Origin: Polaribacter sp. ALD11
Lineage (GTDB): Bacteria; Bacteroidota; Bacteroidia; Flavobacteriales; Flavobacteriaceae
Assembly: GCF_002831685.1 (NCBI RefSeq)
Contig: NZ_CP025119.1
Location: 3,062,501-3,126,500 of the forward strand
Direction: 5' to 3'
Length of the DNA stretch: 64,000 nt
Both the position numbers and the translations under genes were made by a program. Position 1 is the first letter of the stretch. Every line of letters starts with the position of its first letter. Positions 16,575-26,267 of the stretch are shown in pieces. The notes under the pieces were generated by a model. It was given only the letters and a program-made list of their open reading frames with translations, did not search any database and was not told where the DNA came from.

Positions 16575-16946
16575 ATGGAAGTTATTGGTAAAGTAAAGTT
16601 AATTGGAGAGGTACAAAGTTTTGGGGCTAACGGTTTTAGAAAAAGAGAATTAGTTGTTACAACAGATGACCAATATCCACAAATGATTATGATAGAGTTT
16701 GTGCAAGATAAATGTGATTTGTTAAACAATTATGCTGTTGGACAAGATGTAAAAGTATCTATCAACTTAAGAGGTAGAGAATGGATTAACCCACAAGGAG
16801 AAGCAAAATACTTTAACTCTGTACAAGGTTGGAGAGTTGAAAATGTATCTCAAACAGGGGCTCAAAACGAGAACTTGCCTCCAGTAGATCAATTTCAACC
16901 AGCATCTAATGTTTCAAATGAAGAACCAGACGATTTACCTTTCTAG
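16575..16946 (+). CDS. DUF3127 family protein, SSB-like
   Basis: This 123-residue protein belongs to DUF3127, small OB-fold-like proteins widespread in Bacteroidetes. The pattern MEVIGKVKLIGEVQSFG...GFRKRELVV and WINPQGEAKYFNSVQGWRVE is characteristic. The tail is acidic and ends EEPDDLPF, which closely resembles the DDDIPF-type C-terminal tip of single-stranded DNA-binding proteins. A role in nucleic-acid binding is therefore plausible but unproven. A strong terminator follows at 16969. Confidence 0.8.
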   Translation: MEVIGKVKLIGEVQSFGANGFRKRELVVTTDDQYPQMIMIEFVQDKCDLLNNYAVGQDVKVSINLRGREWINPQGEAKYFNSVQGWRVENVSQTGAQNENLPPVDQFQPASNVSNEEPDDLPF

Positions 16947-16968
16947 AAAGATAGATCTTTAGATACAT

Positions 16969-17005
16969 AAAAAAGAGTGCAATTTTTTAAATTGCACTCT
17001 TTTTT
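16969..17005. terminator. Bidirectional intrinsic terminator
   Basis: AAAGAGTGCAATTT pairs with AAATTGCACTCTTT, with A-runs and T-runs on both sides. It lies between the convergent DUF3127 and DUF1456 genes and can serve both. Confidence 0.85.
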
Positions 17006-17053
17006 ATTATATAAGTTTTTAGTTTTAATGCTTGAATCTAAAAGAGAAGAAGT

Positions 17054-17299
17054 TTATTTCTTTTCCCCTTTTTTAGGCATTGGTCCACGTAAATGAATGA
17101 CCAATCCGTTTAAGAAATTACGTAAAATTTGATCTCCACATTCTACATATTTTTCATGCTCTTCATTTCTGAATAAAGCACCTAATTCACCTTTTGAAAC
17201 TTTAAAATCTACTAAAGCGCAGATTTCTACAATGTCTGTGTCACGTAATTTGTGTGCAACACGTAATTTTTTTAAAATATCGTTATTTGTTAATCCCAT
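17054..17299 (-). CDS. DUF1456 family protein (YehS type, single copy)
   Basis: This 81-residue protein begins MGLTNNDILKKLRVAHKLRDTDIVEIC and continues VSKGELGALFRNEEHEKYVECGDQILRNFLNGLVIHLRG, the DUF1456 pattern. E. coli YehS carries two such units in about 156 residues; here there is one unit plus a short basic tail (PMPKKGEKK). The function is unknown. It follows the VTT membrane protein by 18 bases and has its own TACATTTG box 4 bases before the ATG. Confidence 0.85.
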   Translation of the reverse strand: MGLTNNDILKKLRVAHKLRDTDIVEICALVDFKVSKGELGALFRNEEHEKYVECGDQILRNFLNGLVIHLRGPMPKKGEKK

Positions 17300-17303
17300 A
17301 CTA

Positions 17304-17311
17304 CAAATGTA
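17304..17311 (-). promoter_or_regulatory. -7 box directly before the DUF1456 gene
   Basis: TACATTTG on the - strand, 4 bases before the ATG and just after the stop of the upstream gene. This suggests a leaderless internal promoter. Confidence 0.45.
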
Positions 17312-17317
17312 AGTTTT

Positions 17318-17947
17318 TTATGTAACTACTTTAAAAATTGCCCAAGCATAAATTGCAAATCGTAAAAAACGAAATAAACCAAAGAATACTACGTTTCTAA
17401 AAGGATATTTTATCATACCCGCTGCTAAACAAGCAATAGAAAAAGGCAAAGGTAACAATGCACCAACTAAAATTAAAAAACCACCCCATTTTTTAGTGTT
17501 TCTTAAATTAGCAGCCATTTTAACTTCTAAATAATTTTTTACAGATTCAATTTTCAAAGTCATTTTTCCTATAAAATAAGAAAGTAAACCACCTACGTAA
17601 GACAACGTAGCTAAAAGAGATAGGTTTAAAACCGGACTTTCTGTCTTACCAGACCATGCAATAAAAATTTCTGGAGGAACCAAACCTAATAAGGTTTCAG
17701 AGAGGAAAAAAGTAATTAAAATACCAGTTCTAGAAAAAGTTTCTGTAACCGTTTCTAACCCTTCATTAATATCATAGACATATTTGTTGAAAAGAAATAA
17801 GCCCAAAATAACTAAAACGATGGGTATGAAAGCTTTTTTTACACTTTCCCAGACAAACAAGTAAAAGCCAGTTCTACCATAATAATTATGGAGCCTCTTG
17901 CCTATAAATGCAGTCTTTTTTTTTCTTCTTTTGCGTTTATCTTCCAA
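17318..17947 (-). CDS. VTT/SNARE-associated (DedA-like) membrane protein
   Basis: This 209-residue protein has a very basic N-terminus (KRKRRKKKTAF) and about five membrane segments. The motif SETLLGLVPPEIFIAWSG followed by YVGGLLSYFIGKM and LILVGALLPLPFSIACLAAGMIKYPF places it with VTT-domain proteins related to YqaA/DedA, which are thought to move lipids or support envelope homeostasis. The start is TTG at 17947: an in-frame TAG lies immediately upstream and no ATG occurs for more than 100 codons. A TATTTTTG box lies 26 bases upstream. Confidence 0.85.
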   Translation of the reverse strand: MEDKRKRRKKKTAFIGKRLHNYYGRTGFYLFVWESVKKAFIPIVLVILGLFLFNKYVYDINEGLETVTETFSRTGILITFFLSETLLGLVPPEIFIAWSGKTESPVLNLSLLATLSYVGGLLSYFIGKMTLKIESVKNYLEVKMAANLRNTKKWGGFLILVGALLPLPFSIACLAAGMIKYPFRNVVFFGLFRFLRFAIYAWAIFKVVT

Positions 17948-17973
17948 CTAGTCAATTATTTTTTATGAAGTTA

Positions 17974-17981
17974 CAAAAATA
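17974..17981 (-). promoter_or_regulatory. -7 box of the VTT protein gene
   Basis: TATTTTTG on the - strand, 26 bases before the TTG start codon; it supports that start. Confidence 0.55.
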
Positions 17982-18076
17982 GGAACAAAATCTAAATAAA
18001 TAAGATTAGAATTTTAGATTAACGATTTTTTAATAAAACAGTAAATTCGCTAAATATTAGCATTAATTTTTACTAC

Positions 18077-18703
18077 ATGATTTGGCTTACCCATAAAATA
18101 GAATTTCCTGCGTATCAATTCACTTCTAAAGAAGGTATTATTGCCTTGGGTGGAGATTTATCTGAAGAAAGATTAATTCATGCTTACAAAAACGGAATTT
18201 TCCCATGGTTTTCTGAAGATGATCCTATTGTTTGGTATTGTCCGTTTGAAAGAATGGTTTTGTTTCCAGATGAAATAAAAATATCTAAATCGATGCGAAG
18301 AATCATCAATAAAAAAGAATTTACAATTACAGAAAATACCGCGTTTGAAGAAGTAATTTATAATTGTAAAAGTATTGATAGAAATGATGGTTTTGGAACC
18401 TGGATTACAGATGATATGGAAGCTGCATACATTAATTTACACAAAAAAGGAGTTGCAAAATCTATAGAAATTTGGTTAGATAATGAACTTGTTGGTGGTT
18501 TATATGGTTTAGAAATAAATAATATTTTCTGTGGAGAAAGTATGTTTAGCAAAGTATCTAATGCATCTAAATTAGCATTTATACATTTGGCTAGCAAAAA
18601 AAAGTATCAATTAATAGATTGCCAAGTTCATAATGAACACTTGGCAAGTTTGGGGGCCAGAGAAATTGAAAGAGATTTATTTTTAAAAACCTTAAAAGGT
18701 TGA
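18077..18703 (+). CDS. aat: Leucyl/phenylalanyl-tRNA--protein transferase
   Basis: Aat transfers Leu or Phe from tRNA to proteins with N-terminal Arg or Lys, marking them for ClpAP under the N-end rule. The 208-residue protein has the family blocks EGIIALGGDLSEERLIHAYKNGIFPWF, WYCPFERMVLFP, DGFGTWITDDMEAAY, SIEIWLDNELVGGLYGLEI and FCGESMFSKVSNASKLAFIHL. It is a little shorter than E. coli Aat (234), mostly at the ends. It stands alone on the + strand, divergent from the VTT gene. Confidence 0.96.
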   Translation: MIWLTHKIEFPAYQFTSKEGIIALGGDLSEERLIHAYKNGIFPWFSEDDPIVWYCPFERMVLFPDEIKISKSMRRIINKKEFTITENTAFEEVIYNCKSIDRNDGFGTWITDDMEAAYINLHKKGVAKSIEIWLDNELVGGLYGLEINNIFCGESMFSKVSNASKLAFIHLASKKKYQLIDCQVHNEHLASLGAREIERDLFLKTLKG

Positions 18704-18886
18704 TGTTTGGTGTTTAATAGTTCATCTGAAATATTTTAAGATTTCTAGAATGAGAATCTTATTGTATCTTCTAAGCTCTAAAATACTATTGTTATATTGA
18801 AGGCGTTTATTTATTACGTAATCAATTGTTTGTCAATAGCGTTAAAATATTAATTATTAAAGACAATCTTAGAACAAATACTGATG

Positions 18887-18894
18887 TATTTTTG
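18887..18894 (+). promoter_or_regulatory. -7 box of the tamB-tamA promoter
   Basis: TATTTTTG, 20 bases before the ATG at 18915. The remaining 210-base gap after aat holds only a weak hairpin (AAGATT/AATCTT, about 18738-18761) and nothing else I can name. Confidence 0.55.
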
Positions 18895-18914
18895 CGTTGA
18901 TATAAAAATTATAT

Positions 18915-21900
18915 ATGTCTGCTAAAAAAGTTATAAAGAAAAAATATCGTTTTTTAAGAAGAACCTTACGCGTACTTTTCGGGATTTTTACGTTCTTATT
19001 ACTGCTTGTTTTATTTATAAGAAGCCCTTGGGGACAAAGCATTATTGTTGATAAAGCAGTTCAGTATGTTTCTGATAAAACCAATACTAAAGTCGCCGTA
19101 GAAAAACTATTTATAACTTTTGGTGGAGCGCTGCAATTAGAAGGTCTTTATTTAGAAGATAAAAAAGGAGATACTTTAGTGTATTCTAAATCTTTGGAAG
19201 CAAACGTGCCTCTTTGGGGAATGATTACAGGAAATTCTGTTGGATTAGATAATTTAAAATGGGAGGGATTGCGTGCAAATATCATAAGAAAAGATACGGT
19301 TGCTGGTTATAATTTTCAGTTTCTAATTGATGCGTTTTCTTCAGGAAAATCAACTTCGGTAGCTAAAGATACTATTGTAAAACCAGTAGATATTGTTTTA
19401 GGAAAATTGAATTTAAAAGAGATTGATGTTACTTTTAAAGACGCTGTTTTAGGGATTGATAGTAAGTTTGAAATAGGTACTCTTGCTGCAGAAATGGAAT
19501 CTTTAGATCTCGAAAAAATGATTTTTAACGCGAATGCTATTTCGCTTTCTAATGCTAAAATTAAATTCATACAAAGTAAGGTTACTATAAAATTGCCTGT
19601 TGCAGACACCGTTTTACCAACATTTTCTGCTGAAGCCATTAAGATAACAGAAACAAAAATATTTTACAAGTCTGAAACAGAAAATATATTAGCAGATGTA
19701 AATATCAGCGAGTTTTATACTGAAATTCCGTTGTTAGATTTAGCCAATAAATCATTCAAGTTAAATACCATTCAACTTAAAAACTCCAATATTTTGGTTG
19801 AGATGAAAACAACTAAGAAACCCACAAAAACGATTGTAAAAAATAATACTCAAGCTACTTTTACTTGGCCCGATCTCGCTTTAGAGGTAGAGGAGCTAAC
19901 GTTAGAGAATAACAATATCAACTATTTTATAGATGGTGCAAAATCACAGAAAAATAGCTTTAATGCCAACGCTATTTCTTTAGATAATCTAAATTTAAAG
20001 GCTTCAAATGTTTTTCTAAAAGACCAAAACGCAAGTTTAGCAATAGAAACATTCAATTTTAAAGAAAAATCTGGAATTAACTTAAAAGAACTCGCCTTTA
20101 ATGCACATATTACAGATAAAAGATTAGAAGTCTCAGACTTAAATATTGCAATCAATAAAAATAAAATCAGCGGTTTTGCAAAGGCTAATTATCAATCGCT
20201 TTCTCAATTAGTCTCATCACCAGAGAGCACTAGAATTCAATTGAATATGCCTTCTTTTAATCTTTGGTTAGACGAAATTTTTAGATTTCAACCAAGTTTA
20301 AAAAAGAATGAATACTTAAAGAAGTTGAGCACAAAAGAATTTACAGGAACCTTAAATGTAAACGGTTCTTTATCGGATATTGAAATTTTAAAAACAAACG
20401 TAAATTGGGGGCAAGCAACAGCGATTTCTTTAAACGGAAATATTAAAAATGTAACAAACCCTGATATATTACAACTAGATTTTCCAAGATTTAGCGCGAA
20501 AACGAAACGTTCAGATCTTTTAAAAATAGTAGCTGAAAAGGAGTTAAATATTAAGTTGCCAGAAGAAATTTTAATTTCAGGAACTGTAAAAGGGAACTTA
20601 AAAAATATAATTACAGCTGCAAAAATAAATACAACCCAAGGTTTGGCAACTGTAAAAGGAACTTTTAAAAATAGTGATAAATTAAGTTATGATCTTGTTG
20701 TAAATATTGAAAAATATAAAGTTGGTGAATTGTTGATGAATCCTAATTTAGGAGAATTAAGCCTTCGTTTAAATTCTGAGGGAAGTGGTGAAAATATCAA
20801 TAATTTAGAAGCTACTTTAGAAACAACTATTTCTAAGTTTCAATTACAAAATTACAAAATTACAGGTTTAAATATTAAGGGTAATTTAAAAAACGGACAG
20901 GGAAATGTTACTTCAAAATATAAAGATGAAAATCTAAATGTAGGTTTAAATGCATTTATAAAATTAGATTCTATTGCTACAGAAGCAAAGCTAAATTTGA
21001 ATGTAATTGGCGCAGACTTACAGGCTTTAGGAATTGTAAAGCGCAATGTAAAAACAGGAATGGAAGTCTCTTTAGATTTTAAAGGAAACCCTAAAAGTTA
21101 TCATATTTCTACAAACGTGAAAAACGGAGTTGTAGTTTATGACAATAGAACCTATTTAGTGGGTGCTGTAAATGCAAAAGCCTTTGTAGATAAGGATACT
21201 ACGGCTGTTTCGATAAAGAACAAAATGTTAGATTTTAATTTAGAATCGAACACAGATCCGCAAACATTTAGTAAGGCAATTCAACGTCATATTTTTAGTT
21301 ATTTTTACAGAGATGAAGTACTTTCAGATACCATTACGAATCCTATAAATTTACACTTGACTGCCAAAATAGCTCAAACTTCTTTAATAAAAGATGTTTT
21401 CTTGGTGAATGTAAAAGATATTGATACAATTAATATTGCTGTAGATTTTAAAGAAAAAGAAAGGGTTTTAAAAGCGAATATTACTGCTCCGTATATTAAC
21501 TACAGTGACAATAAATTAGATAGTTTGGCTTTTTCTATGCATACAGATAAAGAAAACTTCAATTTTAATTTAGGTTTCAGGAATATAACTGCTGGACCTA
21601 TAGACGTGCCAAAAACCATTATTACTGGGAATCAAACAAACAACGAATTGTCACTTAATTTCTTAGGGTTTCATAAAGGTGAAAAACTAATGAATGTAAA
21701 TACTAAAATTACAGGAAATAGAGAAAAACTAAAGTTTTCTGTAAATAAAGATAGTTTGATTTTAAACAGGCGTAAATGGACAATTCCAGAGGATAATGAA
21801 ATCATTTTGTCAGATAATAACCTAGCTTTTAAAAACTTTAAAATCACCAAAGACAAGCAATCTATAGAAATTACAGACCAATTAAAAAACGTAGCAAAGA

Positions 21901-23957
21901 GCCATATTGCTTTGGTATACAGTAATTTTAAAATAAATGAGGTTTTTAATTATTTAAATCCAGAAAATGAAATCGCAAACGGAATTTTAAATGGAGATTT
22001 TATTTTAGAAGAACCTTTTACAAATACGGGTATTATTGCAGATGTGAGTGTAACCAACTTTGAGTTTTTAAAAACTAATTTTGGAAAACTAACCATAGAT
22101 GCAAAATCTTTAGGGAATAATAGATATGATTTTAATGCGAAATTAAGAGAAGGAGACGTTAATTTAGATTTAAAAGGAGATTATTTTGTAGACAATAAGG
22201 ATGCCAATTTGAATTTAGACTTAGTTATTAACGAATTTAAAATGAAAGCCTTAAGCACACTTTCTTTGGGAGAGATAAAAGAAACTAATGGTAGTTTTTC
22301 TGGCGATTTTAAAGTGATGGGTACAACATCCGAACCAAAATACAAAGGCGCTTTAAAGTTTAAGGATGCTACTTTTAATGTAACCAAGCTGAATACTAAA
22401 TTTACTTTAAAGAATGAAATTCTTAATGTAGACAACACTGGTTTTTCAATGAATAATTTTACTGTTTTAGATGCTAAGAATAATGCCTTGGTGCTTTCAG
22501 GAAAAATTAAAACGAAAAGTTTTATAAATCCAAAATTCGATTTAAAATTAAAAGCCAATAATTTCAGAATTTTAAACGCGACAAAAGAAGATAATGAAAC
22601 CCTGTACGGTAAAGTTACTTTTAATGCAAATGCAACATTAACAGGAGATTTACAGATACCAAAATTAGATGCAAGTTTTACTTTAGGTAAAGACACCGAT
22701 GTAACGTATGTAATGCCTTCTGCGTATGCAAATGTAGAAGAAAGAGACGGTGTTGTGGTTTTTGTAAATAGAGAAAATCCGAATGCAATTTTAACACAAA
22801 CTGAAGAACAAACGGCAATTATTAGTGGTTTTGACATTTCTTCACAATTAAAAGTAAGTAAAGAAGCAATTGTAAATATTGTTATTAACGAAGATACCGG
22901 AGACAATTTTAAGGTTTCAGGTGATGGTGATTTCGTTTTTACGATGATACCCAACGGAAGAGTTTCTTTAACAGGGAGTTATGAGATTTCTGGAGGTCAT
23001 TATGAATTAACCCTTTATAATTTAGTAAATAGAAAATTTTTATTGGCTCCTGGAGGAAGAATTTCTTGGTCTGGAGATCCTTTTGATGCGAAGTTAGACG
23101 TGAGCGCAATTTATAAATTAGAAACTTCTGCATCACCTCTAATGGCAGCACAAATTTCAGGAGAAGATGCATCCGTAAAAAATAAATACAAACAAGTGTT
23201 ACCGTTTCAAGTATATTTAAATATCGATGGTGAATTATTACAACCTAAAATTTCTTTTGATTTAGACATGCCAGAAGAAGAACAAGGGGCAATTGGTGGG
23301 CAAGTATATGGTAGAGTACAACAAGTAAAACAACAAGAAGAAGAATTAAATAAACAAGTTTTTTCGTTATTGGTTTTAAATAGATTTTATCCAGATGCAG
23401 GTAGTGATGGTAGTTTTGGTGGGTTTGCATCTATTGCTAGAAATAATTTGAACGATGCAGTTTCAGGACAATTAAATGCCTTTTCTGATAAAATATTAGG
23501 AAATTCTGGCGTAAAGTTAGACTTCGGTTTAAATAGTTTTACAGATTATCAAGGAGATGCGCCTACCGACAGAACCCAATTAGATATCGCGGCACAGAAA
23601 CAACTTTTTAATGAGCGATTAACGGTTAGAGTTGGTAGTGAAGTAGATATTCAAGGAAGCAATACAACAGGAGAACAAACACCTTTAATTGGTAATGTAA
23701 GCTTAGAGTACAAGATTACAGAAGATGGTAGATACCGTCTAAAAGGGTTTAGAAAAAGTGAATTTGAAAATGTTATTGATGGACAAACAATTGTAAGCGG
23801 AATTGGTTTGATTTTTACACAAGAGTTTAATGAATTTCATGAACTTTGGAATGCCTTGCTACGTTCTCGAAAAGAGAAAGAAAAAGAGGAGGTAAAGTCT
23901 GAAAATAAAAAACAGACAAAAGCAGCCTCTGAAAAATTAAAAAAGAAAACAAATTAA
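18915..23957 (+). CDS. tamB: TamB-like translocation and assembly module protein (DUF490)
   Basis: This 1680-residue protein is anchored by one N-terminal helix (about residues 20-36, FGIFTFLLLLVLF) and continues as a very long periplasmic beta-rich groove of AsmA/TamB type. The C-terminal DUF490 domain is recognisable from VYGRVQQ, NKQVFSLLVLNRF and FGLNSFTDYQGD to RLKGFRKSEFENVIDGQTIVSGIGLIF. TamB-family proteins span the periplasm and help insert outer-membrane proteins or move phospholipids. The Lys/Glu-rich tail is probably disordered. A TamA-like Omp85 gene follows after 3 bases, the classic partner arrangement. Confidence 0.92.
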   Translation: MSAKKVIKKKYRFLRRTLRVLFGIFTFLLLLVLFIRSPWGQSIIVDKAVQYVSDKTNTKVAVEKLFITFGGALQLEGLYLEDKKGDTLVYSKSLEANVPLWGMITGNSVGLDNLKWEGLRANIIRKDTVAGYNFQFLIDAFSSGKSTSVAKDTIVKPVDIVLGKLNLKEIDVTFKDAVLGIDSKFEIGTLAAEMESLDLEKMIFNANAISLSNAKIKFIQSKVTIKLPVADTVLPTFSAEAIKITETKIFYKSETENILADVNISEFYTEIPLLDLANKSFKLNTIQLKNSNILVEMKTTKKPTKTIVKNNTQATFTWPDLALEVEELTLENNNINYFIDGAKSQKNSFNANAISLDNLNLKASNVFLKDQNASLAIETFNFKEKSGINLKELAFNAHITDKRLEVSDLNIAINKNKISGFAKANYQSLSQLVSSPESTRIQLNMPSFNLWLDEIFRFQPSLKKNEYLKKLSTKEFTGTLNVNGSLSDIEILKTNVNWGQATAISLNGNIKNVTNPDILQLDFPRFSAKTKRSDLLKIVAEKELNIKLPEEILISGTVKGNLKNIITAAKINTTQGLATVKGTFKNSDKLSYDLVVNIEKYKVGELLMNPNLGELSLRLNSEGSGENINNLEATLETTISKFQLQNYKITGLNIKGNLKNGQGNVTSKYKDENLNVGLNAFIKLDSIATEAKLNLNVIGADLQALGIVKRNVKTGMEVSLDFKGNPKSYHISTNVKNGVVVYDNRTYLVGAVNAKAFVDKDTTAVSIKNKMLDFNLESNTDPQTFSKAIQRHIFSYFYRDEVLSDTITNPINLHLTAKIAQTSLIKDVFLVNVKDIDTINIAVDFKEKERVLKANITAPYINYSDNKLDSLAFSMHTDKENFNFNLGFRNITAGPIDVPKTIITGNQTNNELSLNFLGFHKGEKLMNVNTKITGNREKLKFSVNKDSLILNRRKWTIPEDNEIILSDNNLAFKNFKITKDKQSIEITDQLKNVAKSHIALVYSNFKINEVFNYLNPENEIANGILNGDFILEEPFTNTGIIADVSVTNFEFLKTNFGKLTIDAKSLGNNRYDFNAKLREGDVNLDLKGDYFVDNKDANLNLDLVINEFKMKALSTLSLGEIKETNGSFSGDFKVMGTTSEPKYKGALKFKDATFNVTKLNTKFTLKNEILNVDNTGFSMNNFTVLDAKNNALVLSGKIKTKSFINPKFDLKLKANNFRILNATKEDNETLYGKVTFNANATLTGDLQIPKLDASFTLGKDTDVTYVMPSAYANVEERDGVVVFVNRENPNAILTQTEEQTAIISGFDISSQLKVSKEAIVNIVINEDTGDNFKVSGDGDFVFTMIPNGRVSLTGSYEISGGHYELTLYNLVNRKFLLAPGGRISWSGDPFDAKLDVSAIYKLETSASPLMAAQISGEDASVKNKYKQVLPFQVYLNIDGELLQPKISFDLDMPEEEQGAIGGQVYGRVQQVKQQEEELNKQVFSLLVLNRFYPDAGSDGSFGGFASIARNNLNDAVSGQLNAFSDKILGNSGVKLDFGLNSFTDYQGDAPTDRTQLDIAAQKQLFNERLTVRVGSEVDIQGSNTTGEQTPLIGNVSLEYKITEDGRYRLKGFRKSEFENVIDGQTIVSGIGLIFTQEFNEFHELWNALLRSRKEKEKEEVKSENKKQTKAASEKLKKKTN

Positions 23958-23960
23958 ATT

Positions 23961-26261
23961 TTGAAAGATTATATAAAAAACATAGCTTTTTTGAGCATCT
24001 TGTGTGCATTTTTATACTCTTGTAGTATACAAAAACACATTCCTGAAGATGAGCGTTTGTATACGGGCGCAAAAATTGAAATGGAAGTAGATTCTACAGT
24101 AAAAAATGCAAGTAAATTAAAGCAAGACTTAAGAACTGTTTTAAGACCAGCACCTAATTCTAAATTTTTAGGAAGCTATCTAGGATTGTATTATTACTAT
24201 AAAAATCAAAAAGAGAATCCGAATTTTATAAACAGATGGTTGTATAAGAAACTTGGGCAAAAACCTGTTTATCAATCTGATGTTAATGCGCTAGAAGTGC
24301 AAGAAATTTTAAGAAACAGGTTAGAAAATTATGGGTTTTTCTACAGCAGTGCAACTTCCTCATTCATAGAGAAAGAAAAAAAAGCTTCTGTAACTTACAG
24401 TTTAAAGGTTCCTGCGCCTTATAAGATGGCAAACTATAAAATAGACAGTATGGTTTCTCCAATTTATACTGTTATTAAAGAACTTACAAAAGAGACTCCT
24501 TTTCCTAAAAATATGAGATTTGATTTGGCTAATCTAAAGTTAGAACGCCAAAGATTAGATTTAGAATTAAAAAAGAAAGGATATTATAACTTCAATCCTA
24601 GTTTTTTAATTTTTGAAGCAGATACCAATCAATATAAAAATAAAAAATTTGACCTATTTTTAAAGTTAAAAGCAAAAGTACCAAAGATAGCAACTGTACC
24701 TTATCAAATTAAAAAAATAAATATATACCCAGATTTCGATTTAAAAGATTCTTTGAAAGCGAAAAAGGTCAGGCACAAAAATAAAAGTTATTATCAAGAT
24801 TCTCTTTTCTTTAAACCAGCATATTTAGATGAATTTATAACCCTTAAAGAAGGTGATTTGTACAATCCTATTACTTCAAAAAATACAGCAAGACGTTTGT
24901 CTTCAATTGGTGTCTACAAATATGTAAACATACAGTATAAAGAATTAGATTCTTTACAAACAGATAGTTTAGGAGTTTTAGAAGCAAACATCTTTTTATC
25001 TCCGCTAACAAAACGTGCGGTTCGTGCAGAATTACAAGCAGTTACAAAATCGAATAATTTTGCAGGCCCTAAGCTCGCATTAACATACAGCAATAGAAAT
25101 GTATTTAAAGGAGGAGAAACTTTAAATATAAGTACTAATATTGGTTATGAAACACAGATTTCTAGTGGTGATAATTTAGGATTAAGTAGTTTAGAATTGG
25201 GTTTAAAATCAGAGTTAATTTTTCCAAGAGTTATTGCGCCTTTTTCTTTTAATGAAGATTTTTTCGAATATTCCATTCCGAAAACCAAAACAAGTTTAGG
25301 AATTACGTATTTAAACAGAAGTAAATTGTATACGCTTTTATCTGGAAGTGCACTTTTTGGGTATGTTTGGAATGCGAATAAATATACAACGTACGAGCTG
25401 AATCCTATTTCTGTAAATTATACTAGGTTGTCTAATACAACAGAAGAATTTCAACAAATATTAGAAGACAATTCGTTTTTAAAAAGAAGTTTTGAGCAAC
25501 AATTTATAAGCGGACTTACTTTTTCTTTTACCTATAATGAAATGCTGAATTCAAGTAAAATACATCAATTTTATATAAACGCTACTTTAGATGTTGCTGG
25601 TAATTCGATTAGTTTATTCGGAAAACAAAACACTGCAGGAGCGCCAAAAGAATTTTTAGGATTGCAATATGCACAATACGCTAAAGCAGATTTTGATGCG
25701 AGATACCATTACAATTTTGGCAAAAGTAATGAGCAAACAATTGCCACAAGATTGTTTGCTGGTTATGGTTTAGCGTATGGTAATTCGGATGTTGTGCCGT
25801 TTGTAAAACAATATTTTTCTGGCGGACCTTATAGTGTAAGAGCATTTAGCACTCGTTCTCTTGGACCTGGAACATATAATGAAAACACTGCGACAACGCA
25901 GCCAAACAATACTGGGAACTTTTTCGATAAAACAGGTAATATTCGGTTAGAGGCAAATGTAGAATATCGTTTTCCGTTATTTTCTTTTTTTAAAGGTGCT
26001 GTTTTTGCAGATGCAGGAAATGTATGGAACTCTGTTGCAAATCCAGATTTTGGAAATGATGGTAAAGATAAAATCACGTCAAACTTTATCAATGAATTAG
26101 GAATGGGTGCAGGTTTTGGTTTGCGAGTAGACGTGCAAGGTTTTGTAATTCGTTTTGATTTGGCAGCTCCTTTTCATGATCCTTCCTTAGAAGAAGTAAA
26201 AAGATGGGATTTTAAAATTGATGAACCTGTTTTTAATTTTGCAATTGGGTATTCGTTTTAG
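23961..26261 (+). CDS. tamA: TamA-like Omp85 outer-membrane protein, lipoprotein
   Basis: This 766-residue Omp85-superfamily protein has POTRA-like modules in about residues 30-340 and a C-terminal 16-strand barrel (VRAFSTRSLGPGTYN, then NIRLEANVEYRFPLF and GFGLRVDVQGFVIRFDLAAPF). The N-terminus is a lipoprotein signal ending LYSC (Cys21), unusual compared with proteobacterial TamA but common in Bacteroidetes. It starts with TTG at 23961, 3 bases after the tamB stop; no ATG or GTG would keep the signal peptide. It is distinct from BamA encoded at 40.6-43.1 kb. Pairing with TamB suggests an outer-membrane assembly or lipid-transport complex. Confidence 0.9.
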   Translation: MKDYIKNIAFLSILCAFLYSCSIQKHIPEDERLYTGAKIEMEVDSTVKNASKLKQDLRTVLRPAPNSKFLGSYLGLYYYYKNQKENPNFINRWLYKKLGQKPVYQSDVNALEVQEILRNRLENYGFFYSSATSSFIEKEKKASVTYSLKVPAPYKMANYKIDSMVSPIYTVIKELTKETPFPKNMRFDLANLKLERQRLDLELKKKGYYNFNPSFLIFEADTNQYKNKKFDLFLKLKAKVPKIATVPYQIKKINIYPDFDLKDSLKAKKVRHKNKSYYQDSLFFKPAYLDEFITLKEGDLYNPITSKNTARRLSSIGVYKYVNIQYKELDSLQTDSLGVLEANIFLSPLTKRAVRAELQAVTKSNNFAGPKLALTYSNRNVFKGGETLNISTNIGYETQISSGDNLGLSSLELGLKSELIFPRVIAPFSFNEDFFEYSIPKTKTSLGITYLNRSKLYTLLSGSALFGYVWNANKYTTYELNPISVNYTRLSNTTEEFQQILEDNSFLKRSFEQQFISGLTFSFTYNEMLNSSKIHQFYINATLDVAGNSISLFGKQNTAGAPKEFLGLQYAQYAKADFDARYHYNFGKSNEQTIATRLFAGYGLAYGNSDVVPFVKQYFSGGPYSVRAFSTRSLGPGTYNENTATTQPNNTGNFFDKTGNIRLEANVEYRFPLFSFFKGAVFADAGNVWNSVANPDFGNDGKDKITSNFINELGMGAGFGLRVDVQGFVIRFDLAAPFHDPSLEEVKRWDFKIDEPVFNFAIGYSF

Positions 26262-26267
26262 AGAATA

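Noticed and set aside
22181..22954. A 257-codon open frame on the - strand inside tamB
   Set aside because: It is antisense to a clear TamB reading, has low-complexity Leu/Ser/Phe content typical of shadow frames, and no recognisable domain or promoter.
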